Shown piece by piece: positions 7,107 through 16,115 of a stretch of DNA of 64,000 bases. Location: positions 1 through 64,000 of the forward strand of contig JAFXXD010000008.1 in assembly GCA_017542475.1 (NCBI GenBank). The letters are read 5' to 3'. The notes under the pieces were generated by a model. It made no database searches and was not told where the DNA came from. It saw only the letters and a list, made by a program, of their open reading frames with translations. A program made the translations under genes and the position numbers. Each line of letters starts with the position of its first letter. Position 1 is the stretch's first letter. This stretch comes from Ruminococcus sp. GTDB lineage: Bacteria > Bacillota > Clostridia > Oscillospirales > Ruminococcaceae.

Positions 7107-10100
7107 ATTCCTTCGGTTTGTGCGGCTTCCACAGAAGAAAATCGCGGAGCTCGAGAGGCTTGCCGTAGTAGTAGCCCTGAAAGCTCTGTATATTGTACTG
7201 CTGTAGTATATCGCGCATTTCCTCTGTCTCGATACCCTCGACGCAGACCTTCGCTCCGAAGGTGGTGGCTATGCCGGCGAAGGACTTGACGAGCTCGCGC
7301 TCCTTCTCGTCCTCCTCTATTTTCAGCACGAAGCTGCGGTCTATCTTGATGGTGTCGAACGGCAGGTTCTTGACAAGTCCCACCGACGAGAAGCCTGTGC
7401 CGAAGTCGTCGAGCGCTATCTGTATACCGTGCGAGCGGAGGTTGACTATGACGTTCTTGAGCAGGTACATATCAAGCAGTCGGCACCTCTCGGTTATCTC
7501 CATACAGAGGTGGTCGGGCGGGAAGCCCTCCTCCTTCAGCGTGCGGAGCACCATATCCACGAAATCGAGCTTTTCGAGCTGGGTGTAGGAGAGGTTGACG
7601 TTGATGACGAAGTCGGGGTGCTCCTCCATAATAAGCTTTGCGCCGTTTATAGCCGTTCTGAGTATCCACTGTCCGAGCTCGCAGAAGAGCGGGTCTTTTT
7701 CAAGGATAGGTATGAACTGGTCGGGCGGTACCATTCCGAACTCGTCGTTTCTCCATCTGAGCAGAGCCTCCGCGCCGACGAGCTGTTCGGTCTCGGCGTC
7801 AACGACGGGCTGATACAGCAGGAAGAAGCCGCGGTAATTCTGCATTATGGATACGCGTATCTCGTAAAGCTTTTCGAGGCGGTGGCGGTTGTTCTCGGTG
7901 AGGTCGTTGTAGAACTCGACGAGCTCGCCCTGCCTCCTCAGCTTGGACTCGCTGTATGCGAAGATGAGGCAGGCGTAGACGGTCTGGTGGTCTATCTCGT
8001 AGTTGTCCACGCACATCATACCTGCGCTGAGGTCGAGTATCAGCTGTCTGTCATTTATAGTGAAGCCCTTTCGGAAGTACGAGCGCAAATCGTTGTAATT
8101 GTCGCGCATCTCCTCGGCATTCTGAGTCTTTGAGAGGACAGCGAACTTCGTGCCGTCGAGCCTGTAGGCGTTTCCGCTGTTGCCGACGTGCTCGAAGAGG
8201 TATCTGCCGAATCTCTGCAATACGTTGTTGCCGAACTGATAGCCGTAGACTTCGTTTATCTCCGAGAACTTGTTGATGACTATCATACAAACGTTGACCT
8301 TGGTGTGCTTGACCATATTCGACTGGATGTCGTCGAAGAAGCCGTACTGGTTCCTCAGACCCGTCAGCGTGTCGATGTGTCCCTGTATGCCGTGGTTGCG
8401 GATAACTCCACCGAAGTATTCGGGCTTGCCGCTGTCGTCGCGGAGCACTATGCCGCGGCAGGTGCACACGTCGTACTCGCCGTTGCGCTTCATTGCACGG
8501 TACTGCATATCGTGTCCCGAGGCGTTGCCTGCGAAGATATCGGTTATGCCTGCGCGGTAGGCGTTGCGGTCATCGGGGTGGATGCGCTCCTCCCATATGT
8601 CGCCAGCCTCGTACATATACTCCGAGGGCAGCTCGAAGCTGTCCACAGCCGCCTTAGACCAGCGCGAGTAGTTGTATCTCATATCGCAGAGGTAGACATA
8701 TGCGCCCTCGGATACGAGCTCGAAAGCCTCGAAGAGGGCAGCGAGCTTGCGCTTTTCCGATTCGGGTATCTCCACTTCCATTTTATCGCGGATATAGTAT
8801 CCCGATTTCAGGCGGTTCTTGTCCTCGTACATCATAATGTCGGCGCGGCTGAACACGTCCGTGAACTTCTTGTCGGTCTGCGGCTCGTATGTCGCGATGC
8901 CCGACGCCACGACAGGACCGTCCTTCCTGTTGAGGTTATCGTGCACCTGATCGCGCAGACGCTCAAACAGCGTCTCCTTGTTGTGGTAGTCGTCGCTGCC
9001 GAGGTAGGCGACGAACTCGTCGCCGCCGATACGGAATATCGGGCTGTGCGTGAAGACGTTGCATATGAGCCTGCAAGCCGAGCGTATGAGCTCGTCGCCT
9101 GCCTTGTGTCCGAGGGTATCGTTGGTGACTTTAAGTCCGTTTATATCGCACAGCACAAGCGCGAACGGCATATAGCTCGCGCCGTTGTCCATATTCTTCT
9201 GCACGGATTCCTCAAGCTCGTGGTAGGCATTCCTGTTCTTGACGCCCGTGAGCTCGTCGCGGCGCGCCATTTCGTTGGCGTGGCTCAGCGCGAGACCCTT
9301 TTCGTGCTCTCTTCTGACCTCCTCGTCGGTATTCTCGACACCGATGATGAGGTGGAGCCTGTCGCTCGCCCACATCGCGGTCATTCTCGTGTGGTGCACC
9401 ATACCCTTGATGAGCAGGCGGTAGTCCGTGACGAACTGCTTCTTCGTTTCAAGCTCGGATATGAGGTTATCCTTGCTCAGTGCGTCAACTACGCGCTCTC
9501 TGTCCTCGGGGTGGAGGAGCTGAGTTCCGTTCCTTATGACGTCGGCGAAGAAGTCAACGCCGTCCTCCTTTAGCTGAAGGCTGCCGTATATGCTGTTGAA
9601 GATGAACTGGCTGTAGGACGAGTTCCTGCTGTCAACGTAGTAGATGAGGTCGTAGTGCAGGGCGAGGCTCTCGGATATCTGGTCGTATACGACGCGCTCC
9701 TTCTCGAGCTTTTCAGCTTCGAGCCTTGCACGCATCTCCTCGTCGATGTTGATGACGCCGAAGATGAAGAAGTCGCTGGCTTCGCCGAGACCGCGTATCA
9801 GTCTGAGCTTGTGGTAGACGGGCTTGCCGTCTATCATCATACGGTAGACTATGCTCTGCATAGCGCCTTCCTTCAGTCTCGTTACGAGACCCTCCTTTTT
9901 CAGAGCCTCGGTCAGGATCGAGCGGTCGTCCTTATAGACGACTCTCTCGGCGTCGCGGATGAGGTCCTCGAAGAAGCTGCTGCCGCTCTGCTGTATCTTC
10001 AGCGAGTGGAAGCCCGAGTCGTTGGAGTACCAGCGGTATTCGCCCGTGACGGCGTTTACATAGTATACGCTTGTATAGTCGATGAGAAGCGCTTCTGCGA

Positions 10101-10131
10101 TCTTGCTGAATATTTCGTCCTTGTGTTCCAT
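7105..10131 (-). CDS. PAS-GGDEF-PAS-GGDEF-EAL c-di-GMP protein
   Basis: 1008-residue cytoplasmic signalling protein. Two PAS-like sensor segments (about 10-130 and 150-275) lead to a GGDEF domain with intact GGDEF at 369-373. Another PAS segment (about 465-580) precedes a second GGDEF fold whose motif is degraded to RLDGTKF (about 657-663). The C-terminal EAL domain (about 770-1000) keeps EAL 788-790, NVNLS, EITE, DDFGTG, KIDRSF and VEGIE, so phosphodiesterase activity is likely. The protein may both make and degrade cyclic di-GMP, or use the GGDEF part to regulate the EAL part. GGAGGC precedes the ATG, and a consensus promoter is at 10169-10197. Divergent from exopolysaccharide genes. Confidence 0.92.
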   Translation of the reverse strand: MEHKDEIFSKIAEALLIDYTSVYYVNAVTGEYRWYSNDSGFHSLKIQQSGSSFFEDLIRDAERVVYKDDRSILTEALKKEGLVTRLKEGAMQSIVYRMMIDGKPVYHKLRLIRGLGEASDFFIFGVINIDEEMRARLEAEKLEKERVVYDQISESLALHYDLIYYVDSRNSSYSQFIFNSIYGSLQLKEDGVDFFADVIRNGTQLLHPEDRERVVDALSKDNLISELETKKQFVTDYRLLIKGMVHHTRMTAMWASDRLHLIIGVENTDEEVRREHEKGLALSHANEMARRDELTGVKNRNAYHELEESVQKNMDNGASYMPFALVLCDINGLKVTNDTLGHKAGDELIRSACRLICNVFTHSPIFRIGGDEFVAYLGSDDYHNKETLFERLRDQVHDNLNRKDGPVVASGIATYEPQTDKKFTDVFSRADIMMYEDKNRLKSGYYIRDKMEVEIPESEKRKLAALFEAFELVSEGAYVYLCDMRYNYSRWSKAAVDSFELPSEYMYEAGDIWEERIHPDDRNAYRAGITDIFAGNASGHDMQYRAMKRNGEYDVCTCRGIVLRDDSGKPEYFGGVIRNHGIQGHIDTLTGLRNQYGFFDDIQSNMVKHTKVNVCMIVINKFSEINEVYGYQFGNNVLQRFGRYLFEHVGNSGNAYRLDGTKFAVLSKTQNAEEMRDNYNDLRSYFRKGFTINDRQLILDLSAGMMCVDNYEIDHQTVYACLIFAYSESKLRRQGELVEFYNDLTENNRHRLEKLYEIRVSIMQNYRGFFLLYQPVVDAETEQLVGAEALLRWRNDEFGMVPPDQFIPILEKDPLFCELGQWILRTAINGAKLIMEEHPDFVINVNLSYTQLEKLDFVDMVLRTLKEEGFPPDHLCMEITERCRLLDMYLLKNVIVNLRSHGIQIALDDFGTGFSSVGLVKNLPFDTIKIDRSFVLKIEEDEKERELVKSFAGIATTFGAKVCVEGIETEEMRDILQQYNIQSFQGYYYGKPLELRDFLLWKPHKPKE

Positions 10132-10168
10132 AGAGCCGCCTCCGTTTGCTGTTGTGGTTGATAAGTCT

Positions 10169-10197
10169 ATTATACAATTTTTTTAGTATTTTGTCAA
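10169..10197 (-). promoter_or_regulatory. SigmaA promoter of the GGDEF/EAL gene
   Basis: Minus-strand TTGACA (10192-10197), 17 bases, TATAAT (10169-10174). Confidence 0.85.
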
Positions 10198-10259
10198 CAA
10201 TCAATGCTGTTTTATTCATTTTTATCAAAAAGCCCCTGCTTTGTGCCTTCCCTGCGGAC

Positions 10260-10289
10260 TTGACATATACGGGCGGAATGGGATATAAT
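10260..10289 (+). promoter_or_regulatory. SigmaA promoter of the dehydratase gene
   Basis: TTGACA (10260-10265), 18 bases, TATAAT (10284-10289), with a short leader to the start at 10327. Confidence 0.75.
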
Positions 10290-10326
10290 ATATGTACGAA
10301 AAATCGGTTTTTGAGAGGAAAATGTA

Positions 10327-12249
10327 ATGAAAACGGTTTTGCAGAAATTCAAATACCGCAAGATACTTCTGGCAGTTGCCGACGCCTTCATCGTGACGAT
10401 ATCGGCTCTGATTTCAAACAGTATCCTGTCTGCTATGGAGGCGGGCATCGGTCACAGAATGATATTCGCGAACACCTTCGTGTCCGTTATCGCCTGCCTG
10501 CTGGGACTTGCCTTCTTCGGCGCCTATAACAGGCTGTGGCGGTATTTCAATAAAAAGGACTACCTGTCCTGCATATTCGGCGTCCTGTTCGGAACGGTAT
10601 GCTCCTGCGCCGTAAACTATATGATACTTGAGAGAGTGACGCTCGGATATTCCGCGCTCCATACGCTGATAGCCGTCATCGGAGTGTGCGCCTTCCGCTT
10701 CATTTTCAAGAGCACCTTCATCGACCTCATAGACACGGGACGAAATGAGGCAAGATACAAGCGCACTATGATGGTGGGCGGCGGACAGGTGTGCAGTGCA
10801 CTGATAAGCGAGGTCCGCGCAGCAAGGGAGCACCCTGACGAAAAGGGAAGAGAGTCCGCTATTTTCGACCCCGTATGCATAATCGACGCCGACCGAAGCA
10901 GGATAGGTCAGACGATAGAAGATGTGCAGATAGTGGGCGATACCTCCGAGATCAAGCGCTTCGCGAAGGAAATGAAGATAGAGCAGATAGTCTTCTGCAT
11001 ACCGTCGTTCCTTGAGAACGACCGCAAGCGGATACTCGATATGTGCTCGGAGACCAATCTCCCCGTGAAGGTCATACCCTTCATAGGCGACCTCGTGTCC
11101 GACAGCGGGCATAATGTGCTCGGTGCGATACGTGATATCAAGGTCGAGGACCTCCTCGGACGCGACCCCGTGAGCTTCAACAACGATGAGGTGCGCAGCT
11201 TCATCAGCGGCAAGACCTGTATGGTAACGGGCGGAGGCGGCTCGATAGGCTCGGAGCTCGTCCGCCAGATAGCGAAGTACGCTCCGAAGCGCATCATCAT
11301 CATCGACATCTGCGAGAACTACGCCTACGATATCCAGCAGGAGCTCATTATGGACTACGGCGACAGCCTCGACCTCGTGGTGAGGATAGCCTCTGTCCGC
11401 GACTATGACCGCATAGACAAGATATTCGCCGAATTCAAGCCCGATATCGTCTTCCATGCGGCTGCCCACAAGCACGTGCCGCTCATGGAGGAGAGCCCCA
11501 TGGAGGCGATAAAGAACAACGTCGTCGGCACGTTCAATACCGCGACTATCGCCAAGCTGCACGGGACGAAGAAGTTCGTGATGATTTCCACTGACAAGGC
11601 TGTGAATCCCACGAACGTTATGGGTGCCTCCAAGCGCTGCTGCGAGATGATAGTGCAGTACCTCGCTCAGCAGGAGGGCTGCGGCACTGAGTTCGTCACG
11701 ACGCGCTTCGGAAATGTGCTCGGCTCGAACGGCTCGGTCATTCCGAAGTTCAGGAAGCAGATAGAGCAGGGCAAGCCCGTGACCGTCACTCACCCCGATA
11801 TCATACGCTACTTTATGACTATCCCCGAGGCGGTAAGCCTCGTTATGGAGGCGGCTGCCATTGCTCACGGCGGCGAGATATTCGTCCTTGATATGGGCAA
11901 GCCCGTGCGCATAGTGACCCTCGCCGAGAACCTCATACGTATGTACGGCAAGGTGCCCTATGAGGACGTGCCGATAGTGTTCACGGGGCTCCGCAAGGGC
12001 GAGAAGATAAAGGAAGAGCTCCTGATGAACGAGGAGGGCTTGGAGAAGACGCAGAACAAGCTCATTTTCATCGGCAGGCAGAGCGATATCGAGCCCGATA
12101 GCTTCATAGCCGAGCTCGGCAGGCTCCGCGAGGCAGCCGACGAGAACGACGACGCGGCGGCGATAAGTGCGCTCCGCAGAATGGTGCCGACCTTCGTCGA
12201 GCCCGAGGAGTACAACAGCCGATTCATTGCGGACGCTGTATCAGACTGA
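10327..12249 (+). CDS. FlaA1/CapD-type nucleotide-sugar 4,6-dehydratase, membrane-bound
   Basis: 640-residue enzyme of the PglF/CapD/WbpM class, which converts UDP-GlcNAc or similar to a 4-keto-6-deoxy sugar for surface polysaccharide or glycan synthesis. Four membrane helices lie in residues about 15-126. A CoA-binding-like Rossmann segment follows (VGGGQVCS near 150-156). The catalytic short-chain dehydrogenase domain begins at TGGGGSIGSE (301-310, NAD binding) and carries FHAAAHKHVPLMEE and the STDKAVNPTNVMGASKR region that holds the active-site residues. GAGAGGA precedes the ATG. The sugar transferase 455 bases downstream probably works in the same pathway. The exact sugar product cannot be told from sequence. 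Confidence 0.9.
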   Translation: MKTVLQKFKYRKILLAVADAFIVTISALISNSILSAMEAGIGHRMIFANTFVSVIACLLGLAFFGAYNRLWRYFNKKDYLSCIFGVLFGTVCSCAVNYMILERVTLGYSALHTLIAVIGVCAFRFIFKSTFIDLIDTGRNEARYKRTMMVGGGQVCSALISEVRAAREHPDEKGRESAIFDPVCIIDADRSRIGQTIEDVQIVGDTSEIKRFAKEMKIEQIVFCIPSFLENDRKRILDMCSETNLPVKVIPFIGDLVSDSGHNVLGAIRDIKVEDLLGRDPVSFNNDEVRSFISGKTCMVTGGGGSIGSELVRQIAKYAPKRIIIIDICENYAYDIQQELIMDYGDSLDLVVRIASVRDYDRIDKIFAEFKPDIVFHAAAHKHVPLMEESPMEAIKNNVVGTFNTATIAKLHGTKKFVMISTDKAVNPTNVMGASKRCCEMIVQYLAQQEGCGTEFVTTRFGNVLGSNGSVIPKFRKQIEQGKPVTVTHPDIIRYFMTIPEAVSLVMEAAAIAHGGEIFVLDMGKPVRIVTLAENLIRMYGKVPYEDVPIVFTGLRKGEKIKEELLMNEEGLEKTQNKLIFIGRQSDIEPDSFIAELGRLREAADENDDAAAISALRRMVPTFVEPEEYNSRFIADAVSD

Positions 12250-12703
12250 GCTTGTCGGATATTGCGATTGGCACATACGTTCGACAATACGGTGCGTATA
12301 TTGACGACTCCATATTATTATCTGTATTTCCTGACGGTATAGTTTTGTCTGCTATATTGACTGGGTCGTATGTGATGTTTTTGTGAAAAGCGCCAAAAAA
12401 TGCTGTTGATTTCCGATTACCTCTATTTTCCGCTTGATTTTTGTGTTTTATAGGGGTATAATGGTATCGTACACCTTTTGGGTGCGTTTAATTTGAAAAA
12501 CGGTTAAAAATTGAATAATTGGTATTATTACGAGAGGGAATGCAGAATCAGCTTTATTTCGGTGCACAGACGATATTTCTGATAGAAATAATGAGCTTTT
12601 TAGGGTAAGCGGAAACATATCGGCTGTCGAAACAATACTTTTCTGCGAATCATACGTGTAAAGAAATCGACTAAGATTTTTGTAAGTATCGGAGGGTGGA
12701 ACG
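12250..12703 (+). promoter_or_regulatory. Intergenic region with promoter and long leader of the sugar transferase
   Basis: TTGATT (12434-12439), 17 bases, TATAAT (12457-12462) make a good promoter. This leaves an untranslated leader of about 235 bases, long enough for regulation. I see no known riboswitch consensus, strong terminator hairpin or small ORF in it. The part from 12250 to 12433 shows nothing recognisable. Confidence 0.55.
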
Positions 12704-13588
12704 ATGCAAGCAACAGATGTACGTGTAATCAACAATTATTCGGAAGGAGAAGTGATAAAGGACATGTTTGAAATAAAACGCGCAAACGAAATCCTTCTCT
12801 CGGAAAACGATGTAACTCAGGATGTTCTCGATAAGCTCGAAAAGGGCGAGGAGCCCAAGGCTACTATCCCCGCAAAGGGCGTAACAGAGTACCCTATCCT
12901 TAAATTCGACGACCGTGCGCTGACCCTTTTACATATGGGCGTTTCCAATACGCTCAAGTATACTCAGGTCAAGCCAAAGGGAGGCAAGGGCTTCGAGTTC
13001 GTAAAGCGCGCTTTCGATATCGTGGCTTCGGCAGGAGCTCTGACGGTTCTTGCTGTGCCTATGGGTATTTTTGCGCTTATCATATATCTCGACGATAAGG
13101 GAAATCCGTTCTTCTCGCAGGTTCGCCTCACCAAGGACGGCAAGCCCTTCAAGATGTACAAGCTCCGTTCGATGTGTATCGACGCCGAGGCTAAATTTGC
13201 CGAGGTGCAGAAGAAGAACAAGTCCGACGGTCTTGCCTTCAAGGCTGACGATGACCCGAGAATCACGCGTATCGGCAGATTTATCCGTAAGACCTCTATA
13301 GATGAGCTCCCGCAGTTCTTCAACGTTCTGAAGGGCGATATGTCCATTATCGGTCCCAGACCGCCTCTCCCGAGAGAGGTAGTGCTCTATACTCCCGAGC
13401 AGATGGACAGGCTCCTCGTAAAGGGCGGTCTTTCCTGCATCTGCCAGACAGAGGGCCGCAGCGATATGGAGTTCGACAAGTGGGTCGAGGGCGATGTCAA
13501 GTACATAAAGACACGCAGCGCGGGTCTTGACCTCAAGCTGATGTTCAAGACGGCAGCGGCGGTTCTCCTCCGCAAGGGCGCTAAATAA
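12704..13588 (+). CDS. Undecaprenyl-phosphate sugar-1-phosphate transferase
   Basis: 294-residue initiating glycosyl-phosphate transferase (bacterial sugar transferase family, WcaJ/PglC-like). It starts glycan chains by moving sugar-1-phosphate from a nucleotide sugar to undecaprenyl phosphate at the inner membrane face. After a ~100-residue N-terminal part it shows KRAFDIVASAGAL with a hydrophobic re-entrant helix (about 103-127), then KDGKPFKMYKLRSM, the DDDPRITRIGRFIRKTSIDELPQ core and the PRPPLPREV motif. GGAGGG precedes the ATG; a terminator follows. Upstream are a dehydratase and flanking c-di-GMP enzymes, which fits exopolysaccharide control. Confidence 0.9.
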   Translation: MQATDVRVINNYSEGEVIKDMFEIKRANEILLSENDVTQDVLDKLEKGEEPKATIPAKGVTEYPILKFDDRALTLLHMGVSNTLKYTQVKPKGGKGFEFVKRAFDIVASAGALTVLAVPMGIFALIIYLDDKGNPFFSQVRLTKDGKPFKMYKLRSMCIDAEAKFAEVQKKNKSDGLAFKADDDPRITRIGRFIRKTSIDELPQFFNVLKGDMSIIGPRPPLPREVVLYTPEQMDRLLVKGGLSCICQTEGRSDMEFDKWVEGDVKYIKTRSAGLDLKLMFKTAAAVLLRKGAK

Positions 13589-13596
13589 TGAGAATG

Positions 13597-13627
13597 AGCG
13601 GCACTGTTATACGGTGCCGCTTTTTTG
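13597..13627 (+). terminator. Terminator of the sugar transferase
   Basis: GCGGCAC / GTGCCGC stem with a nine-base loop followed by six T. Confidence 0.8.
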
Positions 13628-13670
13628 TTTGCGGATATGGCTGCTCTCCGCATTGTTAAGAATTAATGCC

Positions 13671-13699
13671 TTGACTTTTTGTACTAAATGGGGTAAAAT
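13671..13699 (+). promoter_or_regulatory. Promoter of the sensor diguanylate cyclase
   Basis: TTGACT (13671-13676), 17 bases, TAAAAT (13694-13699), 60 bases ahead of the start codon. Confidence 0.7.
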
Positions 13700-13759
13700 A
13701 TTATTAATATTTTTGCGATTCGGAATAATGCTATCTGAGCGGTATCGGAGGGAATATCA

Positions 13760-15727
13760 ATGACGAATAAGGCTTCGCGCAAGAGACTTGCGCTTATCAT
13801 TTCAGACCCGAGTGCGGATTACTCGCAGGCGGTCATTACAGGCGTCCGCGACCAGTGCGCGAGGTATGACTACGACCTGCTCGTGTTCAGCACGATGGTC
13901 AAGGTCTGCCACCCCGACAAGCACTACCTCGACGGCGAGCTCAATATCTTCAATCTGATAAACTACGATCTGGTGGACGGCGTGCTCGTGGCTTCGCTCG
14001 CGCTGGTCGAGGATCAGGTCAGGAGCGTCATTGAGAAGCTTGAGGCTGATATGCACGAGAAGTGCCGCAAGCCCGTTGTGTCGCTCGACCTCGAATTCGG
14101 CGGCTATCCGACAGTCTTCGTTGACGACAGGATAGCTATCCGAAATGTTGTGAAGCACCTTGTCGGCGAGCACGGCTGCAAAAGGATATACTGCCTCACG
14201 GGTCCGAAGGACTATTCCGTCTCGGAGGGGCGCGCGGAGGCGTTCTGCGAGCAGATGAGGGCTGAGGGTCTCGATGCGTCGCAGGATAACGTGTTCTACG
14301 GCAACTTTTGGTATACGAGCGGCGAGGAGTTCGCCGACCGTATCATCTCGGGCGAGGTCGCTATGCCCGATGCCGTCGTGTGCGCAAACGATTATATGGC
14401 TATCGCCCTTGCAAACCGCCTGATAAGCGGCGGTATAAGGGTGCCCGAGCAGGTGCGCGTCACGGGCTATGACGCCACCAAGGAGGCATTGTTCAACTCC
14501 ATAAGCATTACGACCTATACCCCCGATGTCTACAGTATGGCGGCTTCTGCTGTTAATCTCATTCACGGAAAGATAGAGCCCGATGTCCCCGAGGTCAGGA
14601 TAGAGCAGCTGACTGATTCGGGCGTGCGCACGGGCGTCAGCTGCGGCTGTATACAGAACGCGGACGACCTCCGCCGCCTCTACGGTGCGGGACTGAATCC
14701 GAACGAGCGCATGAAAAATGCCGACGGAAGCCTGACTGTCAACGATATGCAGGGACTTCACGAGAGCTATATGTTCGAGACGCTGTCCGTCGTTCAGGAC
14801 AAGGATAAGATACTTGATACCATAACCGATGTTGCGTATCTGCTCCAGCCGTACCGCCGCTTTTACCTCGTGCTGAGGACTGACTGGAGCGATACCTCAA
14901 AGCACTGTGTGACAGGCTACCCCGACACTATGCGCTGCGTGCTGCGGTGTATACCGCAGAATGAGACCGTGTATGAAAATGAGCCGCGATATTCCGCCGA
15001 TTCCGAGCAGTATGACTTCCCGACGGAGCAGATGCTCCCCGCGCTCGACGAGGAGCGCGACCAGCCTGTGGTGTTCTACTTCCTGCCGTCGCATTTCAGC
15101 GATGATACGATCGGCTTTGCGGTACTGCAAACCGCTATGGACGCCAAGCGCACGGCTGACGAGGTCTCAACGCTGTGGCTGAGAAATGTCAACAACTCGC
15201 TGCATATGGTGAGAGTAGTGAGCAAGCTCATTGATTATTCTGTCCGCGACCCGCTGACGGGTCTGCTTAACAGACGCGGTCTGGAAATGATGTACGACCG
15301 CCGCAAGGAGAGCCTCGGCGCGGACGACAATATCCTGATATGGATGATAGATATGGACGGGCTGAAATACATAAACGACCACTTCGGTCACGAGCACGGC
15401 GATTTCGGTCTGATATCCATTGCGGAGGCGATGAGGACGGTCTCAGGCGAGGACGATATAGTAGTGCGCATCGGCGGCGACGAGTTCGTTATCATTGCCG
15501 CGGGAGCTCTCACAGAGCAGGACGGCAATGCACGTATCAGAGCCTTCGAGCAGACCCTCGCGGACAAGAACTCCTCGCAGGCAGGCAGAGCGTTCGATGT
15601 CTCGGCAAGTATCGGCTGCGTGGTGTTCTCCGCCGCAGAGAAGGACGCGCTCGACGAAAAGCTAAAGGAAGCCGACCGCCTGATGTACGAGTACAAGGCT
15701 GCACATAAGAAGCTGCGAACTGAATAA
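13760..15727 (+). CDS. Periplasmic-binding-fold sensor fused to a diguanylate cyclase
   Basis: 655-residue protein. Residues about 8-295 are a LacI-like periplasmic binding fold (RLALIISDPSADYSQAVI; CANDYMAIALANRLISGGIRVPEQVRVTGYD) without a DNA-binding head and without a signal peptide, so it senses a cytoplasmic ligand, probably a sugar. About 330-470 is GAF-like. The C-terminal domain from RDPLTGLLNRRGLEMM has an intact active site, RIGGDEFVII, so c-di-GMP synthesis is expected. The two paralogues at 1507 and 31428 share the sensor and middle parts but have a degraded GGDEF plus AraC HTH. GGAGGG precedes the ATG. It sits after exopolysaccharide genes. Confidence 0.88.
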   Translation: MTNKASRKRLALIISDPSADYSQAVITGVRDQCARYDYDLLVFSTMVKVCHPDKHYLDGELNIFNLINYDLVDGVLVASLALVEDQVRSVIEKLEADMHEKCRKPVVSLDLEFGGYPTVFVDDRIAIRNVVKHLVGEHGCKRIYCLTGPKDYSVSEGRAEAFCEQMRAEGLDASQDNVFYGNFWYTSGEEFADRIISGEVAMPDAVVCANDYMAIALANRLISGGIRVPEQVRVTGYDATKEALFNSISITTYTPDVYSMAASAVNLIHGKIEPDVPEVRIEQLTDSGVRTGVSCGCIQNADDLRRLYGAGLNPNERMKNADGSLTVNDMQGLHESYMFETLSVVQDKDKILDTITDVAYLLQPYRRFYLVLRTDWSDTSKHCVTGYPDTMRCVLRCIPQNETVYENEPRYSADSEQYDFPTEQMLPALDEERDQPVVFYFLPSHFSDDTIGFAVLQTAMDAKRTADEVSTLWLRNVNNSLHMVRVVSKLIDYSVRDPLTGLLNRRGLEMMYDRRKESLGADDNILIWMIDMDGLKYINDHFGHEHGDFGLISIAEAMRTVSGEDDIVVRIGGDEFVIIAAGALTEQDGNARIRAFEQTLADKNSSQAGRAFDVSASIGCVVFSAAEKDALDEKLKEADRLMYEYKAAHKKLRTE

Positions 15728-15787
15728 TACAAAATGGCAGAGACATAACCGTTATACTCATATTGAAGTAATACGAGAGCTTATTGA

Positions 15788-16052
15788 GGGAAAACCTTTT
15801 GGAAAAGTGTCCCCGCTTACGGCGGCAGTCCCCTCTGTCGCTTCGCGACATCTCCCCGCACTGCGGGGAGTCACCCTCAAACTCCCTTCCTAAAACTTTC
15901 AATTTTAATTTTGCCCCATAGGGTACTCCCGAAAGAATGAAAAAGCGCAAGTTCTCTCGTTTTTGGAGTACCCTATGGGGCAAAAATTTGGACTAAAAGT
16001 CTTTGGAAAAGGGTCTGGGGAAGAACCTTTCCTCAGAAAGGTTCTTCCCCAG
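15788..16052. repeat. Palindrome-rich composite repeat element
   Basis: Contains CTGTCGCTTCGCGACATCTCCCCGC and GGGGAGTCACCC (15836-15875), a perfect 19-bp inverted repeat TTGCCCCATAGGGTACTCC (15911-15929 and 15965-15983) and a 17-bp perfect stem CTGGGGAAGAACCTTTC / GAAAGGTTCTTCCCCAG (16015-16052) with a 4-base loop. No ORF has support. The first module recurs in a diverged form near 22840-22880. The stem at 16015 could also serve as a terminator for genes on either side, but it lacks a U-run. Confidence 0.6.
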
Positions 16053-16115
16053 TAGATCTACATAATACTGCTATATAGGTACGCGGTCATCTCTCCCGCG
16101 GCTCGTATTGCCCGC

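Noticed and set aside
8188-9573. 461-codon plus-strand open frame
   Set aside because: Antisense to the GGDEF/EAL gene, whose motifs are unmistakable on the other strand.
10414-11868. 484-codon minus-strand open frame
   Set aside because: Shadow of the dehydratase gene; no start signal or domain.
12463-12703. c-di-GMP riboswitch in the sugar-transferase leader
   Set aside because: Attractive given the nearby GGDEF genes, but the conserved GEMM core words are not present.
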